Below are positions 1 through 9,889 of a stretch of 64,000 bases of DNA, one piece after another (position 1 is the first letter of the stretch; every line of letters begins with the position of its first letter). The DNA comes from Flammeovirga sp. OC4 (GTDB taxonomy: Bacteria; Bacteroidota; Bacteroidia; Cytophagales; Flammeovirgaceae). The stretch spans positions 38,427-102,426 of the forward strand of contig NZ_JTAM01000030.1 in NCBI RefSeq assembly GCF_000812565.1, written 5' to 3'. Under the pieces are notes generated by a model. That model searched no databases, had not been told where the DNA came from, and saw only the letters and a list, made by a program, of their open reading frames with translations. The position numbers were made by a program, and so were the translations under genes.

Positions 1-110
1 TCTAAAATGCAGTTCTGTAGGGACGTTGCATTGCAACGTCCTCGCGAACCACAATACACTACCCTTTATCCTTCATAAAAGAAATTATATAAAATTTAGT
101 ATACAATGGA
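1..110 (+). repeat. Palindrome-bearing MITE-like element (family B), left part cut by the window edge
   Basis: Contains the perfect palindrome GACGTTGCATTGCAACGTC at 22-40, then the tail CGCGAACCACAATACACTACC and a purine-rich stretch, ending in an inverted-repeat terminus (TTTAGTATACAATG, 96-109). Related copies lie near 12446, 12615, 20846, 26590 and 55631. No open reading frame of substance. The rest of the stretch up to 604 has no convincing gene; a 66-codon minus-strand frame at 387-587 lacks any recognisable feature. Confidence 0.7.
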
Positions 111-155
111 ATTATAGTTATTCGTATTATCAACACTTAAAGGTAGCTTGGAACA

Positions 156-170
156 TTAATTTGAGATTAA
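156..170. promoter_or_regulatory. Pair of TTAA boxes 11 bp apart
   Basis: TTAA at 156 and 167 are exactly one helical turn apart. The same arrangement recurs upstream of other genes of the sulfated-glycan region (15729, 18721, 18808, 37298, 37440, 56071-56107, 56137-56162). It lies about 440 bp before the beta-helix gene, so its target is uncertain. Confidence 0.3.
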
Positions 171-604
171 TATTCTAATAATTGCTTTTTTACAGTGAAT
201 GAAACAATCCAAAATGTGACTGAATTAACGTTTTATTAATGTTCATCTTTTCCATTTCACCTTAAAAAAACTCCTTTGATGAAAATAAAATGTCATGATG
301 TGTTTCAATTCAGTTCCTGATAGTCCAAAATTAAAAAATGATCCATTGAGTAAAATCAATCTATTCTTTTTAAAATACCCCCATAGTTATTCCCCCTTTT
401 CAATTTTACTACCCCTTATACTAAGCCAAACACCCCACTCTTGCTTTTTCATAAAATAGTCACTTTTCAAAATCGAAATTATTCTGTTGTATTCGAAAGT
501 TTTCTGCTGGTGCAACTTCCATATTTGAGTTACAAATTTATTACAACAGATCGCGACGACAGTAATAGTAACCAACATAAAGAACACTTTTGAAATTCTA
601 TGAA

Positions 605-3600
605 ATGAAATTAATTACTACGATTACACTGCTTCTTTGTTTTATATATGCAAAGGGACAAACTACTTACCATGTTTATTCAACAGAAATTCCTTGGGAA
701 TCGACGAATAATTCGCAAGAACAAGGAAAGATATACAGTATTAATGAAGCTATTTCAAAAGCTAAAGGAGGAGATATAATAGAGGTACATGAGGGGATTT
801 TTAGAGAGAAAATAGTAATTAATAAAAACAACTTGACCATCAAGAATTACCAAAACGATTATGTATTGGTGACTGGTGCTGAAGTGGTAAACGGTTGGAA
901 AAAAGCGGCAAACATGGCAGAAGGTGTCTATGAAGCCAGTGTCAATTCCTTCAATTTTGAAACGGATTTTACACAACTTTTTGCCAATGGTGTTGAACAA
1001 ATGATGGCTCGACACCCTAACAATACCAGTGGAGAAATGATGGATCCAATGGGTGAAAATAGCGGATACGCATTATTAAGTGACGTAAAAAAAGATGAGG
1101 GTGAAAATGCCAACGGCTATGCTACATTAGAAGGAACTACAATTCCTGATGTAGATTTATCAGGTGGTATTTTTAGAGGTTTGACAGGTAAAATGAGGAA
1201 TTATGTGATTGGAGATATTTTGAGTAATGCTGGAAACTCCGTCACTTTTAAAGCTTATAATAATGGCGTATGGAAAGAAAGTTCTGCCATCAAAAATACG
1301 CATCATAAATTCAGTTGGGGTTTTGTGATGCATAAAAACTTGATCGATATACCTGGCGAATGGTTTAAAGAGGGAAATCAACTTTACTATTTCCCAAAAG
1401 ATGACCAGGAAATTTATCAATCAAGAATTGAGGTACAAGTACGTGAAAAAGTATTGGTACTTAACAATACTTCGGGTACTTCAATTGATGGTCTCCACTT
1501 TACAGCAGGTAATGTAGAGATGGTCAATACCCAACAAGCGAGTATTGAAAACTGTAGTTTTAGATACCTACATCCTTTCTGGAAATCAAAAGGATATGGA
1601 GATAATAATACTGAAAAAACAGGAATCTATCTTTCTAACAGTTCTGACAACAGCTTCAGGTATACCCAAGTCGCACACACTTGGGGAAATGCAATTGCAA
1701 TCAAAGGCGGTAATAATAACCAATTTGAGCATTGCTTGATAGAAGATTTTGGATGGTTGGGGATCTTTACATCAGGGATCTATGCCACGGGAGATAACAT
1801 TAGAGTACAACATTGTACGTTTGGTGATGCAGCCCGTTTTCATATTCGAATCAGAAAAAATCTGAAATTTGATATCCTTGATTCTGATTTTTTTGGAGCC
1901 ATGCGAATGGGAGAAGATGCAGGACCTATTGAAGCAACAAGTACAGGTACTCTATATGCTTTAAATATGAAAGGGAGTGAAATTGCTTACAATAAAATTC
2001 ATGATGTGCATGGATTACCTGTTTCAGATGGTGGTTACAACAAGCAGAAAGTAACAGCTTTTTATATGGAAGATACTGAAAATTATACGGCTCATCATAA
2101 TTTGATTTATAACATAAAAGCCGATAATTATACAGGTCCGCATTCGATTACTAAACATGGAGAGTTTTTGTACTTAGGACCAAGGTACAACCCCATGGAC
2201 AAACCGGTCAACTACTATAATAACACGGTTTGGAATGTAGATTTTGGTATCAGTATCTGGAATATTGAAATTGATAACTGGGAGGCATTAGGCATCAATC
2301 ATACTACCGGTTATATGAAGGATGGCCATTTTGCAAATAATATTTTCATGACCGGTACAGGCTATAAGCTGAGTTATGTAAGGCAAAAGCTAAGTGCCAC
2401 AGGCGGAAATTTAGGTTGGGTAGGCTTGGACAACAGCCCAAGTATGGAAACGGAGGATTTTGATGAATATACAGCACATGTTGCTCAATATGATTATAAT
2501 TTCAATCCTCAAAATAATGTTCACTTTGGCTTCTCTGAGGGTAAAAATAATTTTACTAACGCTGAAAATGGCAACTTCAGCTTACTCAGCAACTCACAAG
2601 CTAAAAACGCTGGTGTTGCTTTAAGTGGAATTACAAGTTCTGCTACTCCAGATTGTGGTGCTTTAGAAGGAAGTACAAGAGTAATGCAAGCTGGCGCTGA
2701 TATTACATTACCACAACGATTAGAAGTGAATAATCATAGTTCACAAGAAAACATAGGGATTGTGGAGTTCGCCACTGAATTTTATTCACCTGCTCAGTCT
2801 TTTCCAATAGAGGTTTATTATACTACACTTGAGCAAAGAGATATTGTCATCATCCTCAAAGATGCTGAAGGCACCTTTATCGATTCTAAAACGGTCACTG
2901 TTGAAAAAGGCAATGGAACGTTAGCGGATGTGATAGAAGTAGATGAGGCCTTAGCAATTGGTGATAACTATTCGATTACGGTGGCATTAAGACCGGTCAA
3001 TGCCAACTGGACTGAAAATATCACGACTATAACACAAAACTTCAATGTAAGGGAGCAACCAGAAAGTGTTGGTTTTATTGATCCCTTATCAGAATATAAG
3101 ACATCAATGTCAGTCAAAATTACTTATCTAGCCCATCAGAAAAGAGATCTTCACCTTATCCTTCAGAGTACTGACGGTGATTTTATATCGTCAGAGAAGG
3201 TGTTGGTGGAAGCAGGTTCTGGAATAGAAGTGATTAGCCTTACCGCTCCCAGCTCTTTAGTTGATGGAGATAATTACAGATTTTTTGCAGCACTACGTGA
3301 GGTAGGTGGCAACTGGTCTACAAACAAAGCAACGGCTACACATCAATTTATTCTAGATTCCTCAGGAAGAATTATAAATGCGATCGGAAACCCGACTAAC
3401 AATGTGACTACTTGCCCTAACCCGGCAACAACTAACATTCAGGTTTATGGAGTAAAAAGTGGGACTACTTATAGACTATTGGATTTGAGAGGACGCCTAG
3501 TACAAGATGGCGTCCTCACCAATGGGCAAATAAACTTGCAACATCTAATTCACGGTGTTTACCTTCTTCAGTTTGAGAATGGTCAACATCAAAAATTAAT

Positions 3601-3610
3601 CAAAAAATAG
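605..3610 (+). CDS. Secreted right-handed beta-helix protein with T9SS sorting tail, probable polysaccharide-active enzyme
   Basis: The start is set at ATG 605 rather than TTG 590 because MKLITTITLLLCFIYAKG is then a clean signal peptide. The first 650 residues show the layout of parallel beta-helix glycan enzymes: an AISKAKGGDIIEVHEG opening, an ARHPN segment, GEWFKEGNQLYYFP, and many Asn-rich rungs such as NNQFEHCLIEDFGWLG. Two similar beta-sandwich modules of about 100 residues follow (LxxRDI/LHLIL...GxFI repeats). The last 70 residues (CPNPATTNIQVYG ... GVYLLQF) are a type A T9SS sorting domain, so export across the outer membrane is expected. GH or PL class cannot be fixed from sequence alone; GH141/GH120-like or PL6-like folds are options. 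It stands next to a hybrid two-component regulator and the sulfatase cluster. Confidence 0.75.
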   Translation: MKLITTITLLLCFIYAKGQTTYHVYSTEIPWESTNNSQEQGKIYSINEAISKAKGGDIIEVHEGIFREKIVINKNNLTIKNYQNDYVLVTGAEVVNGWKKAANMAEGVYEASVNSFNFETDFTQLFANGVEQMMARHPNNTSGEMMDPMGENSGYALLSDVKKDEGENANGYATLEGTTIPDVDLSGGIFRGLTGKMRNYVIGDILSNAGNSVTFKAYNNGVWKESSAIKNTHHKFSWGFVMHKNLIDIPGEWFKEGNQLYYFPKDDQEIYQSRIEVQVREKVLVLNNTSGTSIDGLHFTAGNVEMVNTQQASIENCSFRYLHPFWKSKGYGDNNTEKTGIYLSNSSDNSFRYTQVAHTWGNAIAIKGGNNNQFEHCLIEDFGWLGIFTSGIYATGDNIRVQHCTFGDAARFHIRIRKNLKFDILDSDFFGAMRMGEDAGPIEATSTGTLYALNMKGSEIAYNKIHDVHGLPVSDGGYNKQKVTAFYMEDTENYTAHHNLIYNIKADNYTGPHSITKHGEFLYLGPRYNPMDKPVNYYNNTVWNVDFGISIWNIEIDNWEALGINHTTGYMKDGHFANNIFMTGTGYKLSYVRQKLSATGGNLGWVGLDNSPSMETEDFDEYTAHVAQYDYNFNPQNNVHFGFSEGKNNFTNAENGNFSLLSNSQAKNAGVALSGITSSATPDCGALEGSTRVMQAGADITLPQRLEVNNHSSQENIGIVEFATEFYSPAQSFPIEVYYTTLEQRDIVIILKDAEGTFIDSKTVTVEKGNGTLADVIEVDEALAIGDNYSITVALRPVNANWTENITTITQNFNVREQPESVGFIDPLSEYKTSMSVKITYLAHQKRDLHLILQSTDGDFISSEKVLVEAGSGIEVISLTAPSSLVDGDNYRFFAALREVGGNWSTNKATATHQFILDSSGRIINAIGNPTNNVTTCPNPATTNIQVYGVKSGTTYRLLDLRGRLVQDGVLTNGQINLQHLIHGVYLLQFENGQHQKLIKK

Positions 3611-3636
3611 AATTTCTTTACTACATTCATTTCTAC

Positions 3637-3671
3637 AAGCAAATCGCCTTTTAGGTGGTTTGCTTTTTTTT
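3637..3671 (+). terminator. Rho-independent terminator after the beta-helix gene
   Basis: AAGCAAATCGCC and GGTGGTTTGCTT pair (with G-T wobbles) around a TTTTA loop, followed by a run of eight T. It begins 27 bp after the stop codon. Confidence 0.8.
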
Positions 3672-3679
3672 GATAAAAG

Positions 3680-3775
3680 ATTACTCGAGAAATCAAGAGA
3701 TTTCTGATGATTTACAAGACACGAATACCGCTATCGCTTAACATTCGCACCAATGGATTGGATAAAATAGTACAC
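3680..3775 (+). repeat. Remnant of the fold-back MITE-like element (family A)
   Basis: Carries the family signature GAGATTTCTGATGAT ... ACACGAATACCGCTATCGC TTAACATTCGC found at 39220, 53355 and 63585, but lacks the second half and the terminal repeats. It fills the gap between two convergent genes. Confidence 0.7.
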
Positions 3776-3776
3776 A

Positions 3777-6700
3777 CTAAAGTTTTCCTGGCGGTACCCC
3801 AAACTCCTTCTTGAAAATGGTATTAAAATAGGCGTATGAGAAACCTACAGCATTGGCGGCCTCTGTGACATTGTACTCTTCTTTAACCAGTAAACGATAG
3901 GCTTCTTTTAATTTTTCCTTTCGGATATATTCTGAAGTCGTGACATTCAATAAACCTTTGAGCTTGCTGTTGAGAGTAGTACGACTTATTTTCATTTTGT
4001 CTGCCACAAAATCAACAGATAGATTTTCATTATGAATCTCCTGTTCAATAATCTGTGTTAGCTGCTTAATAAAACGTTGGTCTTGTTGATTTAACCCTTC
4101 GAGGTCGAGGGGTTGCCCTTGTTCAAAACTGTTCAACAGTTGTTGACGCGTATTGAGGAGGTTTGTTATTTTAAAATATAGAATTTTTTCGTCAAATGGC
4201 TTTTCTACATAATCATCTGCCCCCACTTCCAAGCCTCTCAATTGATCTTCTACTTCATTGAATGCAGAAAGCAACACAATCGGAATATGAGAGGTAGATA
4301 TATCCGACTTTAAATGCTGACACATCTCAACCCCATTCATCATCGGCATCTGATAATCTGAGATAATCATATCTACTGCATTACTTTGGGCATAAAACAG
4401 ACCTTCCTGTCCATTTTTCATGGTTACTACCGTAAATCTTTCTTTGAATATCCCTGCAATATAATCTCTGATTTCTGCATCATCTTCTACAATCAATAAC
4501 TTCCCTTCCATCATCGAAGGCACTAATTCCTCTTTATGAATATCTGTATTCAAGTATTGCTTTTCTGTTGTCTCTATCTGTGTTGCGGTGTTGACATTAG
4601 CTGTCAGCTTTGGAATTTTAATGATAAACGTACTCCCTTGATGCAATTGACTCTCTACTGAAATTTCTCCCTTATGTGCTAAAACAATCCTTTGTGACAA
4701 TTCTAAACCAATACCAAATCCCGCATACTCAGAGGGATTTAATTCATAGAAACGGTTAAAAATACGATCAACCTCCTCTTCGTTCATTCCTTTTCCATTG
4801 TCTTCAATTTTAATCACTGTGGTCTCCAGCTCCTGATGACAAGATAAAGTAATTCTCCCTCCTGCTTTTGTAAATTTGAGGGCGTTACTTACCAAATTGG
4901 ATAATACCTTTTCCATCATCTCTCTATCCATCACCACTGACAAAGGAATATCCTCACTGAAGTATTCTATTGCAATTTCTTTGACTTCCGCCTCATAACT
5001 AAACCAATCACAAATATCTTCCATCACCAAGTGAATATCCACTTCTTCTAATTTCAGATGCAAATTGTTTTCCTCCGCTTTTCTAAACAATAATAATTCA
5101 TCGACTAAAGAAGAAAGGCGTTTGGCACTTTTCTGAATGGTATTGAGACTCTTTTGAGTAGGTACATCAAACTTTCTATTTTCTAAAAGAGCGTTGAGAG
5201 GGCTTAAAATTAAAGTGAGAGGTGTACGTATTTCATGTGTTATATCGGTAAAGAAACGTAATTTTGTTCGGCTAATCTCTTCAGTATTACGCTGCTCTAA
5301 CTGTGCCATCACCACTGTGTTTTTCAGATGTAATTGTACTTTAATGATCCATATCGACAAGACAAAAATAAACAGAAACAAGAATGTGAAACTGACATAG
5401 GCCATTGTTGTTTTATACCACGGCAACGGCACTCTAAGCCAAGGACTAAACACCTCTTCTGACCAATCTGAAAAGGGACGGGTCACTTTCACTTTCAGCC
5501 TGTATTTTCCCGGCGGTACATTATGATAAACTGCCTTTGGTGTATTTCGGTGGGCATATTGATATTCTTGGTCAAAGCCTTCTAGAAAATAAGCATAAGT
5601 GTAGCTTTCCGCATTACTCAATTCAGGTGTAAAGAAATTAAATTCAAAGTTCTTGTCTTTAATTTCAATTGTATTTTGTTTCGTGAAATCAACCAAGTTG
5701 GTCTTTTGCTGACCAATATAAAAGTCTGAAAATTGAGGGGCGGGTAATGGCGTTTTTTTAGACTTTAAATCTTTCGGGTGGAAATAAGTAAATCCATTTG
5801 CTTCACCAAAAAATAAAGTGCCATCATTGGCTCTAAAAGAAGAGCGATAACAGAATTGATTGTCCAATACACCGTCTTCCTTACTGTATTTTTTGAAGGT
5901 CTTAGCACTTTTTTGGTAAGACAAAAGACCACTATTGGTACTAATCCATAAGGTGGATTGCTCTTGATCATCAATGATGCTATAAATTACTTTTACATCC
6001 AAATATTCCGGAACTACTACTGCACTAATTTTTTTACTTTTCTCCTCATAGCAATACAAACCATCGCCATAAGTTCCTATCCATAATACCTCACTTTCAT
6101 CTTGATATAAACAATTAATTCGGGTATCTTCCAACCCTGCCTGATGAATCAGTTCTTCATATTCTTGTAGTTTAACTTCCAAGTTTTCATCAAATACTTG
6201 GAGGCCATGTGCACTACCTAACCAATAATGTCCACTTCTTTTTTCTTTTTCGATACAATACAACCTTCGAGCATCAATCTTTTTGATTTCAAAAGTAAAT
6301 TTTTCATCATCATAAGATAAAATGTTAGAAGCTCCAACCATATGAATTTTCCGTTGTGATGCATCTATCGAAAAATCATTGACCGCAAGGTAGCGTGTCT
6401 TTGAAGTATTTTGAGTAATTAATTGATTGATCTTTTCCTTATCAGGACCGTACACTACTCGGGTTCCAATTTGATGGTTTCCTGTCCAAATTCTACCTTT
6501 CCAATCTTTACGTAATTGAAGTGCTTTTTTATCAGAGTATGCTGGAAACGGTTCATCATGGTAAGGCTTTATTGTGCCCTTTTCTTTATTGAAAATAAAG
6601 TAGGTATTTTTCTCTGTCACCATCAAAATTTCAGAATTTTCAATCTCTGAAAAACCTTTTACAAACCGTAATGGTGCCTCCTGTTTATCGTTCGCATTTA

Positions 6701-7694
6701 AAGCCACATTCTTGAATGGCTTTTCCCTTTGCTGCAACTGATAAAACCCTTCTTTCCAGGTCGCACACCATATATTTTCATATTGATCCACTACAATCTT
6801 GACGGTCTCTAAAGGTGATATTTGTATGTTTTCCGCTAGCTTAGGGTTTAATACATCGTCTTTATGAATCTTTTTCAATTTAGAATCATCACAAAATAAA
6901 TAGCCGTCTTGAAAAACTTCTATATCAGAAATATGGAACTTGGGTGTATCCTGATCTTTTAATGAGGCATTGATGTTGATTGCTTTTGAAAATTGTGGTA
7001 TGCCAGCTTCAATAGGAATATACATTAGCTGATCATTATCCCTAATCCAAAGTGTTTGATCCTCAAGGTATTTGATAAATAATGCATTTTTAATATACTT
7101 TCTGCCTAAAACTTCCAGTTTTTGAGTGGACGGAGCATAAGCGTAAAGTCCTTTCCATCCACCAATAAGCAACGTATTTTCAAAGGATTCCAATTGAAGA
7201 ATTCCTTCAAAAAGAGGTGTTTTTACCTCTCTAAAATCGTTGGTTTTAAGGTTTACCTCTATCAAATCATCATTATCTCTCACGGCATAAAGTAAAGTAT
7301 CATTCAATACCTCTACTTGAGTATAAATCCCTACTTCTAAATCACTGTGGAGAGGGAGCCATTGATCCCTTTGATAATCGTAACGTGCTAATCCCCTATT
7401 GGTCGCTACCCAAAAATGATGGTTATGATCTTCTACCAAAGCATTGATAAAATGACTGACTTTTCCCTCTTTGCGTTGTATGTATTTTGGTTCAAAACTA
7501 TGTCCATCAAATCTATTCAATCCGTTATTAGTACACACCCACAAATAGTGCATCTGCTGATCAATATACAGATCAGTGACTTCATTGATTGACAAACCAT
7601 CATTTACAGTATAAATTTTAGATGAAAATTGACCAAAAACGAAATGCCCAAAAAGTAAGAGTGTAGTGATTAATATATTTGCCTTGATAGTCAT
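3777..7694 (-). CDS. Hybrid two-component system sensor/regulator (HTCS)
   Basis: This is a 1305-aa one-protein signalling system. After the signal peptide come about 14 propeller blades (DGLSINEVTDLYID, LWVCTNNGLNRFDG, LWIGTYGDGLYCYEE) to residue 670 and a Y_Y_Y domain (residues 685-745, ending PPGKYRLKVKV). A membrane segment at about 765-785 leads to a histidine kinase (THEIRTP near 820; ATPase boxes NLVSNALKFT and GxGxGL). A receiver domain follows (VEDDAEIRDY; phospho-Asp in IISDYQMPMMNG near 1113), then an AraC-type HTH. In Bacteroidota such proteins sense oligosaccharides in the periplasm and switch on a nearby PUL. It is convergent with the beta-helix gene; the 11-bp-phased TTAA boxes are candidate targets, unproven. 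Confidence 0.95.
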   Translation of the reverse strand: MTIKANILITTLLLFGHFVFGQFSSKIYTVNDGLSINEVTDLYIDQQMHYLWVCTNNGLNRFDGHSFEPKYIQRKEGKVSHFINALVEDHNHHFWVATNRGLARYDYQRDQWLPLHSDLEVGIYTQVEVLNDTLLYAVRDNDDLIEVNLKTNDFREVKTPLFEGILQLESFENTLLIGGWKGLYAYAPSTQKLEVLGRKYIKNALFIKYLEDQTLWIRDNDQLMYIPIEAGIPQFSKAININASLKDQDTPKFHISDIEVFQDGYLFCDDSKLKKIHKDDVLNPKLAENIQISPLETVKIVVDQYENIWCATWKEGFYQLQQREKPFKNVALNANDKQEAPLRFVKGFSEIENSEILMVTEKNTYFIFNKEKGTIKPYHDEPFPAYSDKKALQLRKDWKGRIWTGNHQIGTRVVYGPDKEKINQLITQNTSKTRYLAVNDFSIDASQRKIHMVGASNILSYDDEKFTFEIKKIDARRLYCIEKEKRSGHYWLGSAHGLQVFDENLEVKLQEYEELIHQAGLEDTRINCLYQDESEVLWIGTYGDGLYCYEEKSKKISAVVVPEYLDVKVIYSIIDDQEQSTLWISTNSGLLSYQKSAKTFKKYSKEDGVLDNQFCYRSSFRANDGTLFFGEANGFTYFHPKDLKSKKTPLPAPQFSDFYIGQQKTNLVDFTKQNTIEIKDKNFEFNFFTPELSNAESYTYAYFLEGFDQEYQYAHRNTPKAVYHNVPPGKYRLKVKVTRPFSDWSEEVFSPWLRVPLPWYKTTMAYVSFTFLFLFIFVLSIWIIKVQLHLKNTVVMAQLEQRNTEEISRTKLRFFTDITHEIRTPLTLILSPLNALLENRKFDVPTQKSLNTIQKSAKRLSSLVDELLLFRKAEENNLHLKLEEVDIHLVMEDICDWFSYEAEVKEIAIEYFSEDIPLSVVMDREMMEKVLSNLVSNALKFTKAGGRITLSCHQELETTVIKIEDNGKGMNEEEVDRIFNRFYELNPSEYAGFGIGLELSQRIVLAHKGEISVESQLHQGSTFIIKIPKLTANVNTATQIETTEKQYLNTDIHKEELVPSMMEGKLLIVEDDAEIRDYIAGIFKERFTVVTMKNGQEGLFYAQSNAVDMIISDYQMPMMNGVEMCQHLKSDISTSHIPIVLLSAFNEVEDQLRGLEVGADDYVEKPFDEKILYFKITNLLNTRQQLLNSFEQGQPLDLEGLNQQDQRFIKQLTQIIEQEIHNENLSVDFVADKMKISRTTLNSKLKGLLNVTTSEYIRKEKLKEAYRLLVKEEYNVTEAANAVGFSYAYFNTIFKKEFGVPPGKL

Positions 7695-7760
7695 TATTAC
7701 TCAAAAAAATGGATCGTTGGTGACGATGGATAAAAAGTAGTTGATATTTGGTGTAAATTA

Positions 7761-7845
7761 AACTTTAGACTTAGTTTACAGCCTATCTATTTTATAAATA
7801 TAGGATTTTATCATTGATTTAAGTACACTGTAAACCCAATTTTCG
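7761..7845. repeat. Terminal-repeat remnants of MITE-like elements
   Basis: An outward-facing right end (CTTAGTTTACAG, 7770-7781) and a left end (TACACTGTAAACCCAATTTTCG-like, 7824-7845) of the TACATTGTAAACTAAG family lie back to back, just upstream of the HTCS start. They look like scars of two separate insertions. Confidence 0.5.
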
Positions 7846-7893
7846 TCCACCTTTATACAGGTGGGGTAAGTAATAGGGCGAAGTTGTTATTTT

Positions 7894-8136
7894 TTATCTT
7901 GGCACCACATCAATAAACGCCCTCATCACTTCTAACCAAAATTGTTCATTTTCAACTTTTTGAGCTGTAGGGTCAATTCCTGATATTCCTTTCAACTCTT
8001 CTAAAATTACTCCAAAACGTTTGAACCAAAAGGGAATATCTTCTCCTTTTATATTCAGTGTGGTATTCAAAAGTAAGATATTTTTATCCTTGATGCTTTG
8101 ATAAATGTCCTGTAAAATTTGTTGCTCTTTGTTCAT
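7894..8136 (-). CDS. Small hypothetical protein (80 aa)
   Basis: A short, mostly helical, acidic protein beginning MNKEQQILQDIYQSIKD, with no signal peptide, cysteine motif or known domain that I recognise. The frame is clean, has normal amino-acid composition and sits alone between the HTCS and a divergent DinB-like gene. I regard it as probably real but cannot assign a function. Confidence 0.5.
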   Translation of the reverse strand: MNKEQQILQDIYQSIKDKNILLLNTTLNIKGEDIPFWFKRFGVILEELKGISGIDPTAQKVENEQFWLEVMRAFIDVVPR

Positions 8137-8226
8137 TATTTTTTGTCTTATTCAAAGGGTAAAGTTAAGGACTAGATCAATAGTAAACGAGGGTTTTCGT
8201 GTTAGAAAATATGGGGGTATTTAAAA

Positions 8227-8263
8227 GTCCGTGCCAACATTGTAATACAATATCTACACGGAC
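8227..8263. other. Nested hairpin in a gene-free stretch
   Basis: GTCCGTG (8227) pairs with CACGGAC (8257-8263), and ATTGTA pairs with the following TACAAT inside the loop. There is no T run, so it is not a simple terminator. The rest of 8137-8512 shows no gene. Confidence 0.4.
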
Positions 8264-8512
8264 CTCTATAAAGATTTGTGGTTTTTAGAAATCAGGAGGT
8301 TTATGATAATCTATACATATCGGTGAATTATTATTTTCACATTTACCTACTTCTCTACATTCACAATTTTCCAACTCCTTCTCTATTTTCTCTCTACATA
8401 GTTCTTTGCGCTCACTTCTTTCTATAAATTATAATGAGTACAAAAAAGAATTGACTATTATCAAATACTTATGCAAGTTTACGGTATCAAATAACAAGCA
8501 AGCTTTCAAAAA

Positions 8513-8983
8513 ATGAATTCCAAAACAAAACAACTGATCCAAAAATATAGTAAAGCACCTCAATTATTAAGAGCAAAAGCATCTACATTTAATGAGGAAG
8601 AACTCCAATTTAAACCTTCTCCAAATAAATGGAGTATTAAAGAGATCATCATACATTTAGCTGACAGTGAAGTTAATGCTTTTCTTCGATACAGAACAAT
8701 CATTGCTGAACCTACAAATGATACTTTTGTAGTAGACGAATGGAAGTGGTCGCAAGAACTAAAATACCAAAATCAGCCTTTAGATCATTACCTTAATCTT
8801 TTTGAATCACTTAGAAGTATCACAGTACATCAACTGCAACTTTGCGAAGAGTCCGACTGGGATAAATATGTAATACATAAGGATTTTGGGAAAATTACAC
8901 TTAAAATGTGGCTTGAATTATATGTTGATCATTTTGAACAACACATGAACCAAATTGAAAGAACATCGAAAATTGAGTATTAA
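8513..8983 (+). CDS. DinB-superfamily protein
   Basis: A 156-aa, four-helix-bundle type protein without a signal peptide. It follows the DinB/YfiT pattern: FKPSPNKWSIKEIIIHLADSEVNAFLRYR near residues 34-63 and LELYVDHFEQHMNQIE near 131-146. The His of IHLADSE and the two His of DHFEQH form the usual metal-binding triad. DinB-like proteins often act as metal-dependent thiol transferases or are of unknown role; the substrate cannot be read from this sequence. It has its own upstream region and converges on the flavin reductase gene with about 30 bp between stops. Confidence 0.85.
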   Translation: MNSKTKQLIQKYSKAPQLLRAKASTFNEEELQFKPSPNKWSIKEIIIHLADSEVNAFLRYRTIIAEPTNDTFVVDEWKWSQELKYQNQPLDHYLNLFESLRSITVHQLQLCEESDWDKYVIHKDFGKITLKMWLELYVDHFEQHMNQIERTSKIEY

Positions 8984-9014
8984 TAATAATGAATTCATTC
9001 TATCATTCTCACAA

Positions 9015-9749
9015 TTATTTTGCTTCCTCATCAGGAGTAATTCCCAATCGTTGGTATACTTTTCCTCCTCGACCTAAATTCTCACCTATTCCAAAATAAC
9101 CTGAACCATGACCGGTCATCACTGGGCGTAATTTATTGATATCCACAAACTTTTTATCTGCCTTGAATATTGCTGTATCTACCTTTACATCCATAATCTG
9201 ACCTACAAAATGAGTGTGTTTTCCTAGGTTTGTAGTTCTGACTACTTTACATTCCAACACTACTGGAAATTCATGGACGTAAGGCGCATTGACAAGTTCT
9301 GATTTCACGGGCGTTAGAGGTAAAACGTCAAACTTATTTACGTCTTTCCCTGAATAATGCCCTACCCAATCCACATATTCTATTAATTTTTCATTGGCAA
9401 TATTTACGGTGAAAGCCTTATTTCTCATTACGTTATTATAAGTGTGCGTGGCAGGACGAAGCGAAACGCCAATACTCATTGGATTAGAATTCACAATGCC
9501 AATCCATGATGCTGACATAATATTGGGTGTCCCCACACTATCATAAGAACCTATCACACCTACCGGCATTGGAAATAAGAACGGTCTTTTACCTACGGAT
9601 TTTTTAACGTGCAATGAATCCATTACGGCAACGGAATTCACTACAGAAGCTTCATTGACTTCTCCATTTGCTTCTTTTACATTATAACGGATTAATACAA
9701 AAATGAGTACTACTACAAGTACTATATTTAGAAGTTCACTTAGTTTCAT
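9015..9749 (-). CDS. Membrane-anchored flavin reductase-like protein (FMN-binding split barrel)
   Basis: Residues 1-25 form one hydrophobic helix (LLNIVLVVVLIFVLI) that would tether the rest outside the cytoplasm. From residue 57 the protein matches the flavin-reductase domain: PMPVGVIGSYDSVGTPNIMSA, then SIGVSLRPATHTYNNV and FTVNIANEKL, the FMN-contacting segments. Most family members are soluble and cytoplasmic, so the anchor is notable. Its ATG overlaps (ATGA) the TGA that closes the C-terminal extension of the upstream NosR-like frame, implying translational coupling. It is the last gene of a sulfatase / NosR-like / flavin reductase operon. Confidence 0.85.
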   Translation of the reverse strand: MKLSELLNIVLVVVLIFVLIRYNVKEANGEVNEASVVNSVAVMDSLHVKKSVGKRPFLFPMPVGVIGSYDSVGTPNIMSASWIGIVNSNPMSIGVSLRPATHTYNNVMRNKAFTVNIANEKLIEYVDWVGHYSGKDVNKFDVLPLTPVKSELVNAPYVHEFPVVLECKVVRTTNLGKHTHFVGQIMDVKVDTAIFKADKKFVDINKLRPVMTGHGSGYFGIGENLGRGGKVYQRLGITPDEEAK

Positions 9750-9889
9750 AGAATATTATATTTTTTGTTATCTCTTGCTGAGCGTTTTTTACAATTGTCA
9801 AGTACAAATCCAGTTGGACAGATTTTGCACCATGGTTTAGAATAAAAGAAGGATAATCCGATAAATAAAAGGCCAAAACCAATCATCCA
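9746..9889 (-). other. In-frame C-terminal extension of the NosR-like gene beyond an amber codon
   Basis: Reading straight on in the same frame after TAG 9890-9892 gives 47 further codons ending in TGA (9746-9748). They encode a membrane helix (WMIGFGLLFIGLSFFY) followed by KPWCKICPTG, which is the second cysteine cluster expected in NosR-type proteins, and the TGA overlaps the next gene's ATG. The open frame, motif and coupling all argue that this was translated until very recently, or still is by readthrough. Confidence 0.85.

Noticed and set aside
387..587. Minus-strand 66-codon frame upstream of the beta-helix gene
   Set aside because: No motif, no ortholog-like features, lies in low-complexity AT-rich upstream DNA; a chance frame is likelier.
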